In this document: positions 49,088-58,161 of the stretch, piece after piece
How the letters are laid out: each line of letters opens with the position of its first letter
Numbering within the stretch: position 1 is the first letter of the stretch
From: Pseudomonas putida
GTDB lineage: Bacteria > Pseudomonadota > Gammaproteobacteria > Pseudomonadales > Pseudomonadaceae
Direction: 5' to 3'
Assembly (NCBI GenBank): GCA_029953615.1
Contig: CP124529.1
Location: 1,578,998 to 1,642,997, forward strand
DNA length: 64,000 bases
Made by a program: the position numbers and the translations under genes
Notes under the pieces: generated by a model
The model's input: only the letters and a program-made list of their open reading frames with translations
Databases searched by the model: none
Told to the model about the DNA's origin: nothing

Positions 49088-50404
49088 ATGCTCCTCAGTC
49101 TTCTCCCCCGCTGGAAAACCCGTCAGTTGATCGCGGCCTCCAGTTTCATCCTGCTCGTGGCTTGCGCAGAAAAGCCCACCGCCGCCGATGCCCTGCCGCT
49201 GGCCCCCGCCCAGCCCGCCCCGGTAGTGAACCTGCCCGGCACGACGCCCGACACCAGCACTGAAATCCAGCCTCTGCAAACCTTCGCGCAATGGCAGGCG
49301 GGCTTCCGCCAGCAAGCCGTGCAAGCCGGCATTTCGCCGGACACCTTCGACCGCGCCTTCATCGGCGTCACCCCTGACATGGACGTGATCAAGGCCGATC
49401 GCAGCCAGCCGGAGTTCGCCCGTCCGGTATGGGAATACCTCGAAGGCGCCCTGTCGCCCCTGCGTGTGCGCAACGGCAAGAAACTGCTGGAGCAGAACGC
49501 CGAACTGCTGACCCGTATCGAGCAGCGCTATGGTGTCGATCGTCAGGTGCTGGTCGCGGTATGGGGCATGGAAAGCAACTTCGGCCAGTACCAGGGCAAC
49601 AAGTCGGTGATCCGCTCGCTGGCCACCCTGGCCTATGAAGGCCGTCGTCCGCAGTTTGCCCAGGACCAGCTGATCGCCGCGCTGCAGATCATCCAGCATG
49701 GCGATATCCAGCCTGAAGCCATGCGTGGCTCGTGGGCCGGCGCCATGGGCCAGACCCAGTTCATCCCGACCACCTACAACACCCATGCCGTGGATTTCGA
49801 CGGCGATGGCCGCCGCGACATCTGGAACAGCACGGCAGACGCCCTGGCCTCGACCGCGCACTACCTGCAGAGCTCGGGCTGGAAACGTGGCCAGCCGTGG
49901 GGCTTCGAGGTGCAGGTGCCACCTGGCTTCGATTACTGGCAGGCCGATGGCGCGCTGCGCAAGCCGGTGAGCGAGTGGCTGGCAATGGGCGTGAAACTGC
50001 CTGCCGGTACCCAGCTGCCCGCAGGTAGCAACCAGCTGTCTGCCGCCCTGCTGCTGCCAGCCGGCGCGCGTGGCCCGGCGTTCCTGGTGCTGGACAACTT
50101 CCGCGCCATCCTCAAGTACAACAATTCGTCGTCCTATGCGCTGGCGGTCAGCCTGCTGGGTGATCGCTTCACGGGCTGGGGCTTCATTGCCGGCAGCTGG
50201 CCGAAAGAAGATTTGCCGCTCAGCCGCAGCGAGCGCATGGAGTTGCAGAACCTGTTGAACAGCCGTGGGCATGAGGCGGGCAATGCTGATGGCATTATCG
50301 GTGCCAATACCCGCAAGGCTATTCGTAATGCGCAGCAGGGGCTGGGGTGGCCGGCGGACGGGTATCCGACCCATAAGCTGCTTGAGAGCCTGCGTAGCCA
50401 GTGA
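49088..50404 (+). CDS. Lytic murein transglycosylase (MltB family) with peptidoglycan-binding domain
   Basis: A 438-residue envelope enzyme that cleaves peptidoglycan to 1,6-anhydromuropeptides. It has a lipoprotein-type signal ending LLVAC (Cys26) and a Pro/Ala-rich linker. The SLT2/MltB catalytic domain (about 60-360) has the catalytic Glu in VAVWGMESNFGQYQGN, then SWAGAMGQTQFIPTTYNTHA and VDFDGDGRRDIWNSTADALA. A C-terminal PG-binding-1 domain follows (GHEAGNADGIIGANTRKAIR). It is a second MltB-type enzyme in the window besides mltB itself. Confidence 0.92.
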   Translation: MLLSLLPRWKTRQLIAASSFILLVACAEKPTAADALPLAPAQPAPVVNLPGTTPDTSTEIQPLQTFAQWQAGFRQQAVQAGISPDTFDRAFIGVTPDMDVIKADRSQPEFARPVWEYLEGALSPLRVRNGKKLLEQNAELLTRIEQRYGVDRQVLVAVWGMESNFGQYQGNKSVIRSLATLAYEGRRPQFAQDQLIAALQIIQHGDIQPEAMRGSWAGAMGQTQFIPTTYNTHAVDFDGDGRRDIWNSTADALASTAHYLQSSGWKRGQPWGFEVQVPPGFDYWQADGALRKPVSEWLAMGVKLPAGTQLPAGSNQLSAALLLPAGARGPAFLVLDNFRAILKYNNSSSYALAVSLLGDRFTGWGFIAGSWPKEDLPLSRSERMELQNLLNSRGHEAGNADGIIGANTRKAIRNAQQGLGWPADGYPTHKLLESLRSQ

Positions 50405-50421
50405 GATTGCGGGGGCGCGTT

Positions 50422-50511
50422 GCGCCCCTTCGCGGGCACGCCCGCTCCCACAGGTATCGCGCCAAACCCAGTGGGAGCGGGCGTGCCCGCGAAGGGCTGC
50501 AAAGCAGCCCC
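50422..50511. repeat. REP inverted-repeat pair (GCGGGC type)
   Basis: Arms CCCCTTCGCGGGCACGCCCG and CGGGCGTGCCCGCGAAGGGC, then GCTGCAAAGCAGCCCC, end 8 bp from the stop of ldcA. The locus separates convergent genes. Confidence 0.86.
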
Positions 50512-50518
50512 AAAAATC

Positions 50519-51457
50519 TCAAGCCTTGAACAGATCCTGCTCCAACACCAAACTCTGCCGACCACTGTCCAGCCTGACCCTGGCCCCCAACGGCAAGCAC
50601 ACATTCGGGTCACAATGCCCACTGCGCCACCCGGCCAGCACCGGCACACCCAGCGGCGCGAAAATGTCCTCCAGCAACGGCGTCAACGCCGCAGTGGTAA
50701 TCCCGGCAAAGTCCCCCACCAGCACACCCCTCACCCCCTCCAGCTTGCCCGCCAGGCGCAGCTGGGTCAGCAAGCGGTCCACCCGGTACAGCGGCTCGTT
50801 GACGTCCTCGATGAACAGAATGCAACCCTGGGTATCCAACTCGGCAAGCGTCCCCAGGGTTGCACCCAGCATCGACAGGTTGCCGCCCAGCAGCGGCCCG
50901 CTGGCCACCCCATGCAGCACGCTGCTCAAGGCGAACGCAGCGGGATGCACGATCTGCTCACCTGCCCGCACATGCCCACCCAGCTGCGCCAGCAACGAAG
51001 CCTCGGTGGGCGCCAACTTGGCCCCCAACAGGTCGGCATTCAGCATCCCGCCATGGAAGGTGACCTGCCCGGTATGCCGGTAGATCGCCGTGTGCAGCGC
51101 GGTAATGTCGCTGTAGCCGATCAGCGGCTTGGGGTTGCGCCGGATCAGTTCGAAATCGAGCTGGTCGAGCAGGCGCATGCTGCCGTACCCCCCACGCATG
51201 CACAAAATGGCGTCGATGGCCGGGTCGGCGAAAGCATCATGCAGGTCCTGCAAGCGCTGCCGGTCCGGCCCCGCCAGGTAGCCCTGGGCCTGAAGAGCAC
51301 CTGGGTAGATGCGGCAACTGTAGCCTCGATCAACGAACCACTGGTTGACCTTGTGCGTATCCAGCCGCGCCGCACCCGCCGGCGCGACGATGGCAAAACA
51401 CGCATCACGCGGCAGCGCGGCGGGCAGGCTGGATTGGAAGGTTTCGGCGCAATTCAT
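50519..51457 (-). CDS. ldcA: Murein tetrapeptide LD-carboxypeptidase
   Basis: Removes the terminal D-Ala from recycled murein tetrapeptides in the cytoplasm. The 312-residue serine peptidase (S66) shows the catalytic triad blocks: Ser in MRGGYGSMRLLDQL, Glu in CILFIEDVNEPLYRVDRLL, His in GHCDPNVCLPLGARV. I start at ATG 51457, with AAGGAG 6 nt upstream. Next to the transglycosylase gene it fits peptidoglycan turnover and recycling. Confidence 0.92.
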   Translation of the reverse strand: MNCAETFQSSLPAALPRDACFAIVAPAGAARLDTHKVNQWFVDRGYSCRIYPGALQAQGYLAGPDRQRLQDLHDAFADPAIDAILCMRGGYGSMRLLDQLDFELIRRNPKPLIGYSDITALHTAIYRHTGQVTFHGGMLNADLLGAKLAPTEASLLAQLGGHVRAGEQIVHPAAFALSSVLHGVASGPLLGGNLSMLGATLGTLAELDTQGCILFIEDVNEPLYRVDRLLTQLRLAGKLEGVRGVLVGDFAGITTAALTPLLEDIFAPLGVPVLAGWRSGHCDPNVCLPLGARVRLDSGRQSLVLEQDLFKA

Positions 51458-51483
51458 CGCGGCTCCTTGCAGCGTGTACGGCA

Positions 51484-51525
51484 CAAACAAAAATGCCGAT
51501 GCCGCCCTTCGGCGCGCATCGGCAT
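51484..51525 (-). terminator. Intrinsic terminator of lipA
   Basis: ATGCCGATGC (51493-51502) pairs with GCATCGGCAT (51516-51525). On the minus strand the stem is followed by TTTTTGTTTG. It lies 20 bp beyond the lipA stop. Confidence 0.78.
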
Positions 51526-51544
51526 GCGTGGCTCTGTGCTTGGC

Positions 51545-52561
51545 TCAGAGCTTGATCTTGGCTTCGTGAGCCTGCTGGTCTGCGTGGTACGAAGAACGCA
51601 CCAGCGGCCCGGACGCGACGTTCTTGAAGCCCATCTTGTAACCTTCCTCGGCGAACCAGGCGAAGGTGTCCGGATGGACGAAACGCTGCACCGGCAGGTG
51701 GCTGCGCGAAGGTTGCAGGTACTGCCCGAGGGTGAGCATGTCGATGTCATGCTCGCGCATGCGGTGCATCACTTCGATCACTTCCTCATCGGTCTCGCCC
51801 AGGCCGAGCATCAGGCCCGATTTGGTCGGTACGTGCGGCACCAGCTGCTTGAACTTCTGCAGCAGGTCCAGCGACCAGTCGTAGTCCGAACCCGGGCGCG
51901 CGGCCTTGTACAGGCGCGGTACGGTCTCGAGGTTGTGGTTGAACACATCCGGCGGCTCTTGCGCGGTGATCTCAAGGGCAATGTCCATGCGCCCACGGTA
52001 GTCAGGCACCAGGGTTTCCAGCTGCACGCCCGGCGACAGCGCGCGGATTTCGCGAATGCAGTCGGCAAAATGCTGGGCACCACCGTCACGCAGGTCGTCA
52101 CGGTCCACCGAGGTGATCACCACGTACTTCAGGCGCAGGTCGGCAATGGCGATGGCCAGGTTCTTCGGCTCATCGAGGTCCAGCGGTTTCGGCCGGCCAT
52201 GGCCAACGTCGCAGAACGGGCAACGACGGGTACAGATATCACCCATGATCATGAAGGTGGCAGTACCACCGGAGAAGCACTCGCCCAGGTTCGGGCAGGA
52301 TGCCTCTTCGCACACGCTGTGCAGCTTGTGCTTGCGCAGCAGCTGCTTGATGCGGTCTACCTCGGGCGACACCGGGATACGCACGCGAATCCAGTCGGGC
52401 TTTTTCGGCAGCTCGTCGGTAGGGATGATCTTTACCGGGATGCGCGCCACCTTTTCGGCACCACGCAGCTTGACCCCGGCTTCCACCTTTTTCGGCGCTG
52501 GGCGCGGGGTGGCATCCTGGGTAGGTATCAGGTTCGGCACGGCTTCTTGCACAGTTGTCAT
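51545..52561 (-). CDS. lipA: Lipoyl synthase
   Basis: Radical-SAM enzyme that inserts two sulfurs into protein-bound octanoyl groups. The 338-residue protein has the auxiliary-cluster cysteines in [12 protein letters not shown] and the radical-SAM cysteines in [13 protein letters not shown], with the terminal Ser/Arg-containing stretch [15 protein letters not shown]. Two bases separate it from lipB. Confidence 0.96.
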   Translation of the reverse strand: MTTVQEAVPNLIPTQDATPRPAPKKVEAGVKLRGAEKVARIPVKIIPTDELPKKPDWIRVRIPVSPEVDRIKQLLRKHKLHSVCEEASCPNLGECFSGGTATFMIMGDICTRRCPFCDVGHGRPKPLDLDEPKNLAIAIADLRLKYVVITSVDRDDLRDGGAQHFADCIREIRALSPGVQLETLVPDYRGRMDIALEITAQEPPDVFNHNLETVPRLYKAARPGSDYDWSLDLLQKFKQLVPHVPTKSGLMLGLGETDEEVIEVMHRMREHDIDMLTLGQYLQPSRSHLPVQRFVHPDTFAWFAEEGYKMGFKNVASGPLVRSSYHADQQAHEAKIKL

Positions 52562-52563
52562 AT

Positions 52564-53211
52564 TCAGTCGATTCCGCCCGTGAGGGTCGTCTGCTCAGCG
52601 TAGTCGAGGTGCTTGACCAGCTGTCCGCGCAGCCTTGTCCTGACCTCGTCGAGTTCGATCGGACCTGCCAGGTCGCGCAGCTGGGTCATCGCCAGCCCCG
52701 CATAGCCGCAGGGGTTGATTCGGCGGAATGGCGCAAGGTCCATGTCCACGTTCAGGGCAAGGCCGTGGAACGAACGGCCGTTGCGGATTCGCAGGCCGAG
52801 GGAGGCGATTTTCGCTCCGTCGACATAGACGCCCGGGGCATCGGGCTTGGCCGCGGCCTGGACATCGTAACTGGCGAGCAGGTCGATGAGCGCTAGCTCG
52901 ATACGGCTGACCAGCTCACGCACGCCAAAGCCCAGCCGACGCACATCCAGCAGCAGGTAGGCCACCAGCTGCCCGGGGCCATGGTAGGTTACCTGGCCAC
53001 CGCGATCGGTCTGCACCACCGGGATGTCACCCGGTACCAGCAGGTGCTCGGCCTTGCCGGCCTGGCCCTGGGTGAAGACCGCGGGGTGCTCGACCAGCCA
53101 GACTTCATCCTGGCTGTCCGGGCTGCGCTGCTCGGTGAAGCGACGCATGGCCTCCAGCACCGGTTCGTAGGGCTGCAGGCCAAGCGCGCGAAAACCGAGG
53201 CAGGCGGACAT
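52564..53211 (-). CDS. lipB: Octanoyl-ACP:protein N-octanoyltransferase
   Basis: Moves octanoate from acyl carrier protein to lipoyl domains. The 215-residue protein has [20 protein letters not shown], the catalytic Lys in [16 protein letters not shown], and the catalytic Cys in [18 protein letters not shown] 53211 overlaps the ybeD stop (TGATG), so the two are coupled. Confidence 0.95.
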   Translation of the reverse strand: MSACLGFRALGLQPYEPVLEAMRRFTEQRSPDSQDEVWLVEHPAVFTQGQAGKAEHLLVPGDIPVVQTDRGGQVTYHGPGQLVAYLLLDVRRLGFGVRELVSRIELALIDLLASYDVQAAAKPDAPGVYVDGAKIASLGLRIRNGRSFHGLALNVDMDLAPFRRINPCGYAGLAMTQLRDLAGPIELDEVRTRLRGQLVKHLDYAEQTTLTGGID

Positions 53212-53486
53212 CAGAGCACCATTTTCACGATGCCGGTAGCGCGCAGGGCGCTGTTGATATCGTGCAGCTGGTTCTCGCTTTCGGCAACGATGTGCAGCTG
53301 CACGGTAGTGTACTTGCCTTCCTTGCTCTGGCGCTCGGCCAGGGTGGAAAGGTCGACCTTGGCGTGCTTGCTCAGGATCTCGATCACCGTGTCCCTGAAG
53401 CCGACAACGGTGTCACCGATGACCTTGATCGGGTAATCGTCGCAGGGGAACTCGATCTTGTGCGACTTGACGTCTGGTTCGCTCAT
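53211..53486 (-). CDS. ybeD: YbeD/DUF493 family protein
   Basis: A 91-residue small alpha/beta protein with an ACT-like fold: [20 protein letters not shown] and [20 protein letters not shown]. Conserved before lipB in gamma-proteobacteria; the function is not established, and a regulatory role in lipoate use has only been suggested. A hairpin separates it from dacA. Confidence 0.93.
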   Translation of the reverse strand: MSEPDVKSHKIEFPCDDYPIKVIGDTVVGFRDTVIEILSKHAKVDLSTLAERQSKEGKYTTVQLHIVAESENQLHDINSALRATGIVKMVL

Positions 53487-53522
53487 GGCGGAAACGGCCT
53501 CGTAAGCCGTGGCAACAACAAC

Positions 53523-53545
53523 GCCCCCGCAGGCTACGCGGGGGC
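53523..53545 (-). terminator. Probable terminator of dacA
   Basis: GCCCCCGC pairs with GCGGGGGC. On the minus strand it is followed by GTTGTTGTTG, not a pure T-run, so termination may be partial and ybeD-lipB-lipA may be read through from dacA. Confidence 0.5.
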
Positions 53546-53559
53546 ATGCAGGTCACGTA

Positions 53560-54720
53560 TCAGTTGAACAACCCGTAGAAGAATAGACGGATGCTATCCC
53601 ACATACGGCGGAAGAAACCACCTTCCTCGACGCCATCAAGGGCGATCAGGTCGGCGCTGTGAACCACTTTCTCGTCCAGTTTGACTTCCACTTTGCCGAT
53701 CACGTCACCTTTGGCGATTGGCGCGGTGAGCTGCGGGTTCATGGTCATCGAAGCTTGCAGGCGCTTCAATTGGCCTTTAGGCATAGTCAGGGTCAGGTCG
53801 TTGGCCAGGCCCGCTTTCACTTCGCCGGTGACGCCCTTCCAGACCGGCGACTTGGTCAGCTCGGTACCCTTCTGGTAGAAGGTCTGGGTTTCGAAGAAGC
53901 GGAAGCCATAGGTCAGCAGCTTCTGGGTCTCGGCAGCACGCGACTGCTCGCTGTTGGTGCCGAACACCACGGCGATCAGGCGCTGGCCATCGCGAACGGC
54001 CGAAGCCACCATGCAGTAGCCGGCTTCGTCGGTGTGGCCGGTCTTCAGGCCGTCGACGGTCTTGTCACGCCACAGCAGCAGGTTGCGGTTGGGCTGCTTG
54101 ATGTTGTTCCAGAAGAATTCCTTCTGCGAATAGATGGCGTAGTGGGCCGGGTCGACGTTGATGATCGCACGGGCCAGGGTGGCCATGTCGTGGGCTGACG
54201 AGTAATGGTCCGGGTGCGGCAGACCGGTCGGGTTCATGAAGTGGCTGTTGGCCATGCCCAGGTCGGCAGCGGTCTTGTTCATCATGTCGGCGAAGGCGTC
54301 TTCGCTGCCGGCGATGTGCTCGGCCAGGGCGACCGAAGCGTCGTTGCCGGACTGGATGATGATGCCGTGCAGCAGGTCGCTGACGGTCACCTGGCTGCCC
54401 ACCTTGATGAACATGCGCGAACCACCGGTACGCCAGGCGTTTTCGCTGACGGTGACCGGGTCGTTTTCACCGATCTGGCCGCGGCGGATGTCCAGGGTAG
54501 CGATGTAGGCGGTCATCAGCTTGGTCAGGCTGGCCGGCGGCAGGCGCTCGTCACCGTTGTTCTCGACCAGCACGTTGCCGCTGGACGCGTCCATGAGTAC
54601 GTAGGACTTGGCTGCCAGTTGCGGTGGCGCCGGCGTCATCTGCTCAGCCGCGAAGGCGGCAGGCGTGATCATCAGCAGTACGGGCAGGCAAAGTCGTTTG
54701 GCAAGGTTGGTGATGTTCAT
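53560..54720 (-). CDS. dacA: D-alanyl-D-alanine carboxypeptidase (PBP5/6 type)
   Basis: Trims the terminal D-Ala from peptidoglycan pentapeptides. The 386-residue protein has a signal peptide ending FAAEQ and the three penicillin-binding motifs: SLTK in LPPASLTKLMTAYIA, SGN in IQSGNDASVALAEHI, and KTG in VDGLKTGHTDEAG. The C-terminal PBP5 domain and an amphipathic membrane anchor (MWDSIRLFFYGLFN) follow. It lies between the rod-shape genes upstream and the lipoate genes downstream. Confidence 0.95.
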   Translation of the reverse strand: MNITNLAKRLCLPVLLMITPAAFAAEQMTPAPPQLAAKSYVLMDASSGNVLVENNGDERLPPASLTKLMTAYIATLDIRRGQIGENDPVTVSENAWRTGGSRMFIKVGSQVTVSDLLHGIIIQSGNDASVALAEHIAGSEDAFADMMNKTAADLGMANSHFMNPTGLPHPDHYSSAHDMATLARAIINVDPAHYAIYSQKEFFWNNIKQPNRNLLLWRDKTVDGLKTGHTDEAGYCMVASAVRDGQRLIAVVFGTNSEQSRAAETQKLLTYGFRFFETQTFYQKGTELTKSPVWKGVTGEVKAGLANDLTLTMPKGQLKRLQASMTMNPQLTAPIAKGDVIGKVEVKLDEKVVHSADLIALDGVEEGGFFRRMWDSIRLFFYGLFN

Positions 54721-54901
54721 CCGTCTCTCGAAAATCGCTAATGGTCTGATGTTCCCTGGGCAAGATCATGTGCCCAGCGCCAGTCAGTCTAGTTTTGTGG
54801 CCGTAGGCCTGGCCCGCAAAGTGCGGCGTAGTGTCGCTGCGGGCAAAAGCCGACATTGTACATGGCCGTGCCCGGCAATTCATGACAAAACCGACAGTTT
54901 G

Positions 54902-54988
54902 GCGTTGCCTTCTTCGCGGGCGCGCCCGCTACCACAGGGTTTCGCATACCCCTGTGGGAGCGGGCGTGCCCGCGAAGAAGGCAACGCG
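54902..54988. repeat. REP pair with long perfect outer arms
   Basis: GCGTTGCCTTCTTCGCGGGC and GCCCGCGAAGAAGGCAACGC form a 20-bp perfect outer stem, with REP arms inside. It lies between rlpA and dacA, which both read left, and ends 1 bp from the rlpA stop codon. It could act as a transcript end for rlpA. Confidence 0.85.
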
Positions 54989-54989
54989 G

Positions 54990-55991
54990 TCAGTCAGCTG
55001 TGACCAGCTTGGCCTGCCCAAGGTTCGCCAGGCGAATGCTGTCCTGCGCCTGCTGGATCTCGCCCTGGCTGCTGATCGGCCCCAGGCGCACGCGGTGCAG
55101 GGTCTGCTGGTTACGCACGATCGAACTGATGAACACAGGCGCGCTGACCATGCTGCTGAGCTTGGAGCGCAGCAGTTCGGCGGCGTCCGGGTTGGCGAAG
55201 GCGCCCACCTGCAGGAAGCTGCCGCCACTGCCGGCCGGCACGTTGTTGCCAGCCACCTGCACCGGCACCACTGGCGCTGCGTGCTGTTGGGGCGGCGGGG
55301 TCCACTGCTCGACGCGCCCGGTACTGGCCGGAATCGCCTGGGTCTGGGCTACCTGCGGCTCTTTCAGCACCATCGGTGGCGTCTGGCCACGCTGAGCCCA
55401 CCATTGCTGCGGGTCGATGCCTTCGACACGCACGTGCGCGGTACCGATCTCGGCATAACCAAGCTTTTTCGCCGCGGCATAGGAAAGGTCGATTATGCGG
55501 TCCGAATAGAACGGCCCACGGTCGTTGACCCGCAGGATCACACTGCGGCCGTTGGCCAGGTTGGTCACCCGCACGTAGGCCGGTAGCGGCAGGGTCTTGT
55601 GCGCCGCACTCATGCCGTACAGGTCGTAAAGCTCGCCATTGGCGGTGTTCTGGCCGTGGAACTTGGTGCCGTACCACGACGCGGTGCCCTCGGCGCGGTA
55701 GTTGCGCGAGTCCTGCATCGGGTAGTAGGTCTTGCCCAGCACCGTGTACGGGTTGGCCTTGTAGTTGCCGGTGTGCACGGTTGGCGTGGCGTCAGGGATC
55801 TTGCTCACATCCACGTCCCACCACGGCGCGCCGTCCTTGTGTGCCCGGTTGATGTCCAGGCCCGGCTGGGCGCGCACCACATTGCCACCGCTCTGCTGGG
55901 GCGGGCGGCTGGACGAACAGCTGGCCAGCACCACGCCGACGGCGAGACAGGTGAGCAGCTTGAAGGTGTTGCCAGAGATGATTGCGCGCAT
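54990..55991 (-). CDS. rlpA: Septal-ring lytic transglycosylase RlpA
   Basis: A 333-residue outer-membrane lipoprotein (lipobox LASC, about Cys25). The double-psi beta-barrel catalytic domain has GTASWYGTKFHGQNTANGE and LPLPAYVRVTNLANGRSVIL, then RVNDRGPFYSDRIIDLSYAA. The C-terminal SPOR domain (FLQVGAFANPDAAELLRSKL) binds glycan strands without stem peptides. In P. aeruginosa it cleaves such strands at the septum. Its ATG overlaps the mltB stop (TAATG). Confidence 0.94.
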   Translation of the reverse strand: MRAIISGNTFKLLTCLAVGVVLASCSSSRPPQQSGGNVVRAQPGLDINRAHKDGAPWWDVDVSKIPDATPTVHTGNYKANPYTVLGKTYYPMQDSRNYRAEGTASWYGTKFHGQNTANGELYDLYGMSAAHKTLPLPAYVRVTNLANGRSVILRVNDRGPFYSDRIIDLSYAAAKKLGYAEIGTAHVRVEGIDPQQWWAQRGQTPPMVLKEPQVAQTQAIPASTGRVEQWTPPPQQHAAPVVPVQVAGNNVPAGSGGSFLQVGAFANPDAAELLRSKLSSMVSAPVFISSIVRNQQTLHRVRLGPISSQGEIQQAQDSIRLANLGQAKLVTAD

Positions 55992-57001
55992 TACTTGACG
56001 CCCCGTGCTTGAACCAGCTGTTCCGAAAGCTGATGCACCGCCATGGCATACATCACGCTGCGGTTGTAGCGAGTGATCGCGTAGAAGTTCTTCAGGCCCA
56101 TCCAGTATTCAGGGCCATTGTCACCCTCGAGACGGAAGGCGGTAACCGGCAGATCATCGCGCAGCGAATCATGGACCGACCAGCCAAGCGTGCGCAACTC
56201 CCCAACGGTTTTTACCGGTTCGATGCCGGTAGTCAGGCCTTCGTCGGCGCGGTCACCGTCCACCCAGGCGCGGCTGACCACACCTTCGCCGGCCACCCAG
56301 CCGTGGCGCTTGAAGTAGCTGGCCACGCTGCCGATGGCATCGTCCGGGTTGTTCCAGATATTGATGTGGCCGTCACCGTCGAAGTCCACCGCAAAGTTGC
56401 GGAAGCTGCTCGGCATGAACTGCGGCAAGCCCATGGCACCGGCGTAGGAGCCCTTGAGCGTCAAGGGGTCAAGCTGCTCGTCGCGGGCCAGCAGCAGGAA
56501 CTCGCGCAGCTCCTTGCGGAAGAATTCGGCGCGTGGCGGGTAGTCGAAGCCCAGGGTCGACAACGCATCGATCACCCGGTAGTTACCGGTGTTGCGACCA
56601 AAGAAGGTTTCCACGCCGATGATGGCGACGATGTACTGCGCCGGCACGCCGTATTCCTGCTCGGCGCGGGCCAGCACCGCCTCGTGCTGGCGCCAGAAGT
56701 CCACACCGCGGGCGATGCGCGCGTCGGTGATGAACATTGGCCGGTAGTCCTTCCACGGCTTTACCCGTTCAGCCGGGCGCGAAATGGCGTCGAGGATCGA
56801 CTGTTTGCGCTGCACTTCACGGAACACCCCCATCAGCTGCTCAGGGGCAAAGCCATAGTCGCGGCTCATCTCGCCAACGAACTGGTCCACCTGGGGCGAG
56901 CCTTGGTAATCGCCGGCATGGGCCAGCTGTACAGCGCCGAACAGGCCCACCGCACCGATCCACGGCGCACAACGGGCAGCCCAGTTACGCACTGCTTGCA
57001 T
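55991..57001 (-). CDS. mltB: Membrane-bound lytic murein transglycosylase B
   Basis: A 336-residue glycan-cleaving enzyme. It has a signal-like start (MQAVRNWAARCAPWIGAVGL to HAGD), with no lipobox visible. The catalytic Glu is in AIIGVETFFGRNTGNYRV; the second block is SYAGAMGLPQFMPSSFRNFA, and the third DFDGDGHINIWNNPDDAIGS. I use ATG 57001; a longer frame reads into rodA, and a GTG at 57013 is possible. It lies between rodA and rlpA in one operon. Confidence 0.92.
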   Translation of the reverse strand: MQAVRNWAARCAPWIGAVGLFGAVQLAHAGDYQGSPQVDQFVGEMSRDYGFAPEQLMGVFREVQRKQSILDAISRPAERVKPWKDYRPMFITDARIARGVDFWRQHEAVLARAEQEYGVPAQYIVAIIGVETFFGRNTGNYRVIDALSTLGFDYPPRAEFFRKELREFLLLARDEQLDPLTLKGSYAGAMGLPQFMPSSFRNFAVDFDGDGHINIWNNPDDAIGSVASYFKRHGWVAGEGVVSRAWVDGDRADEGLTTGIEPVKTVGELRTLGWSVHDSLRDDLPVTAFRLEGDNGPEYWMGLKNFYAITRYNRSVMYAMAVHQLSEQLVQARGVK

Positions 57002-57018
57002 GAAATTCTTCACCTTAT

Positions 57019-58161
57019 TCAAACCTGAGCGATCCATTTGCGATGCGTATGGATCGACATCAGAACGCCAAACGCTGACAGCAGCGTCACCAACGAAGTT
57101 CCGCCATAGCTGATGAAGGGCAGCGGCACGCCCACTACGGGCAGAAGGCCGCTGACCATACCGATATTGACGAACACGTATACAAAGAAGGTCATGGTCA
57201 GGCTGCCCGCCAGCAGCTTGCCAAACAGGGTCTGCGCCTGGGCGGTGATCATCAGGCCACGGCCAATCAGCAGCAGGTAGACGATCAGCAGCAGGCAGAT
57301 GCCGACCAGGCCGAATTCCTCGCCGAGCACGGCAATGATGAAGTCGGTGTGGCTTTCCGGCAGGAAGTCCAGGTGCGACTGGGTGCCGAGCAGCCAGCCC
57401 TTGCCGAACACCCCGCCCGAGCCGATCGCCGCCTTCGACTGGATGATGTTCCAGCCAGTGCCCAACGGGTCGCTTTCCGGGTCGAGGAAGGTCAGTACCC
57501 GCTGCTTCTGGTAGTCGTGCATGACGAAGAACCACATCGCCACCGCCACTGGCACCGCAGCCGCCAGCACGCTGAGGATCCAGCGCCAGCGCAGGCCGCC
57601 CATGAACAGTACGAAAGCCCCGGAAGCGAGGATCAGCAGCGCCGTGCCCAGGTCGGGCTGGCGCACGATCAGGATGAACGGCACGCCGATCAGCACCAGG
57701 CTGATCGCCACATGCTTCAGATGCGGTGGCAAGGTGCGCTTGGACAGGTACCAGGCGATGGTCGCCGGCATGATGATCTTCATGAACTCCGAGGGCTGGA
57801 AGCGGATCACCCCGGGGATGTTGATCCAGCGCGTGGCGCCCATGGCGTTGTGGCCCATCACGTCCACCACCACCAGCAATAGCACCCCGGCCAGGTAGGC
57901 CAGCGGCACCCAGCGGGCCATGAAGCGTGGTTCCAGCTGGGCGATGATGAACATCGATACCAGGCCGATACCGAACGAGGTGGCCTGCTTGAGCAGCAGG
58001 TCCCAGTTCTTGCCACTGGCCGAATACAGCACGAACAGGCTGCCGGCCGCGAGGGTCAGCAGAATGATCAGCAAAGGGCCGTCGACGTGGATGCGCTGCA
58101 GAAAGCTGGCGCGCCGGCGCATCACATCCTCGCTGGAGAGCATGCGATCGAAATTGTTCAT
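57019..58161 (-). CDS. rodA: Rod-shape SEDS glycosyltransferase RodA
   Basis: The 380-residue, ten-helix peptidoglycan polymerase of the elongasome. SEDS features: GATRWINIPGVIRFQPSEFM, IVRQPDLGTALLILASGAFV (Asp needed for catalysis) and VVGVPLPFISYGGTSLVTLL. It starts at the ATG overlapping the mrdA stop (TGATG), so the RodA-PBP2 pair is made in equal amounts. Confidence 0.96.
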   Translation of the reverse strand: MNNFDRMLSSEDVMRRRASFLQRIHVDGPLLIILLTLAAGSLFVLYSASGKNWDLLLKQATSFGIGLVSMFIIAQLEPRFMARWVPLAYLAGVLLLVVVDVMGHNAMGATRWINIPGVIRFQPSEFMKIIMPATIAWYLSKRTLPPHLKHVAISLVLIGVPFILIVRQPDLGTALLILASGAFVLFMGGLRWRWILSVLAAAVPVAVAMWFFVMHDYQKQRVLTFLDPESDPLGTGWNIIQSKAAIGSGGVFGKGWLLGTQSHLDFLPESHTDFIIAVLGEEFGLVGICLLLIVYLLLIGRGLMITAQAQTLFGKLLAGSLTMTFFVYVFVNIGMVSGLLPVVGVPLPFISYGGTSLVTLLSAFGVLMSIHTHRKWIAQV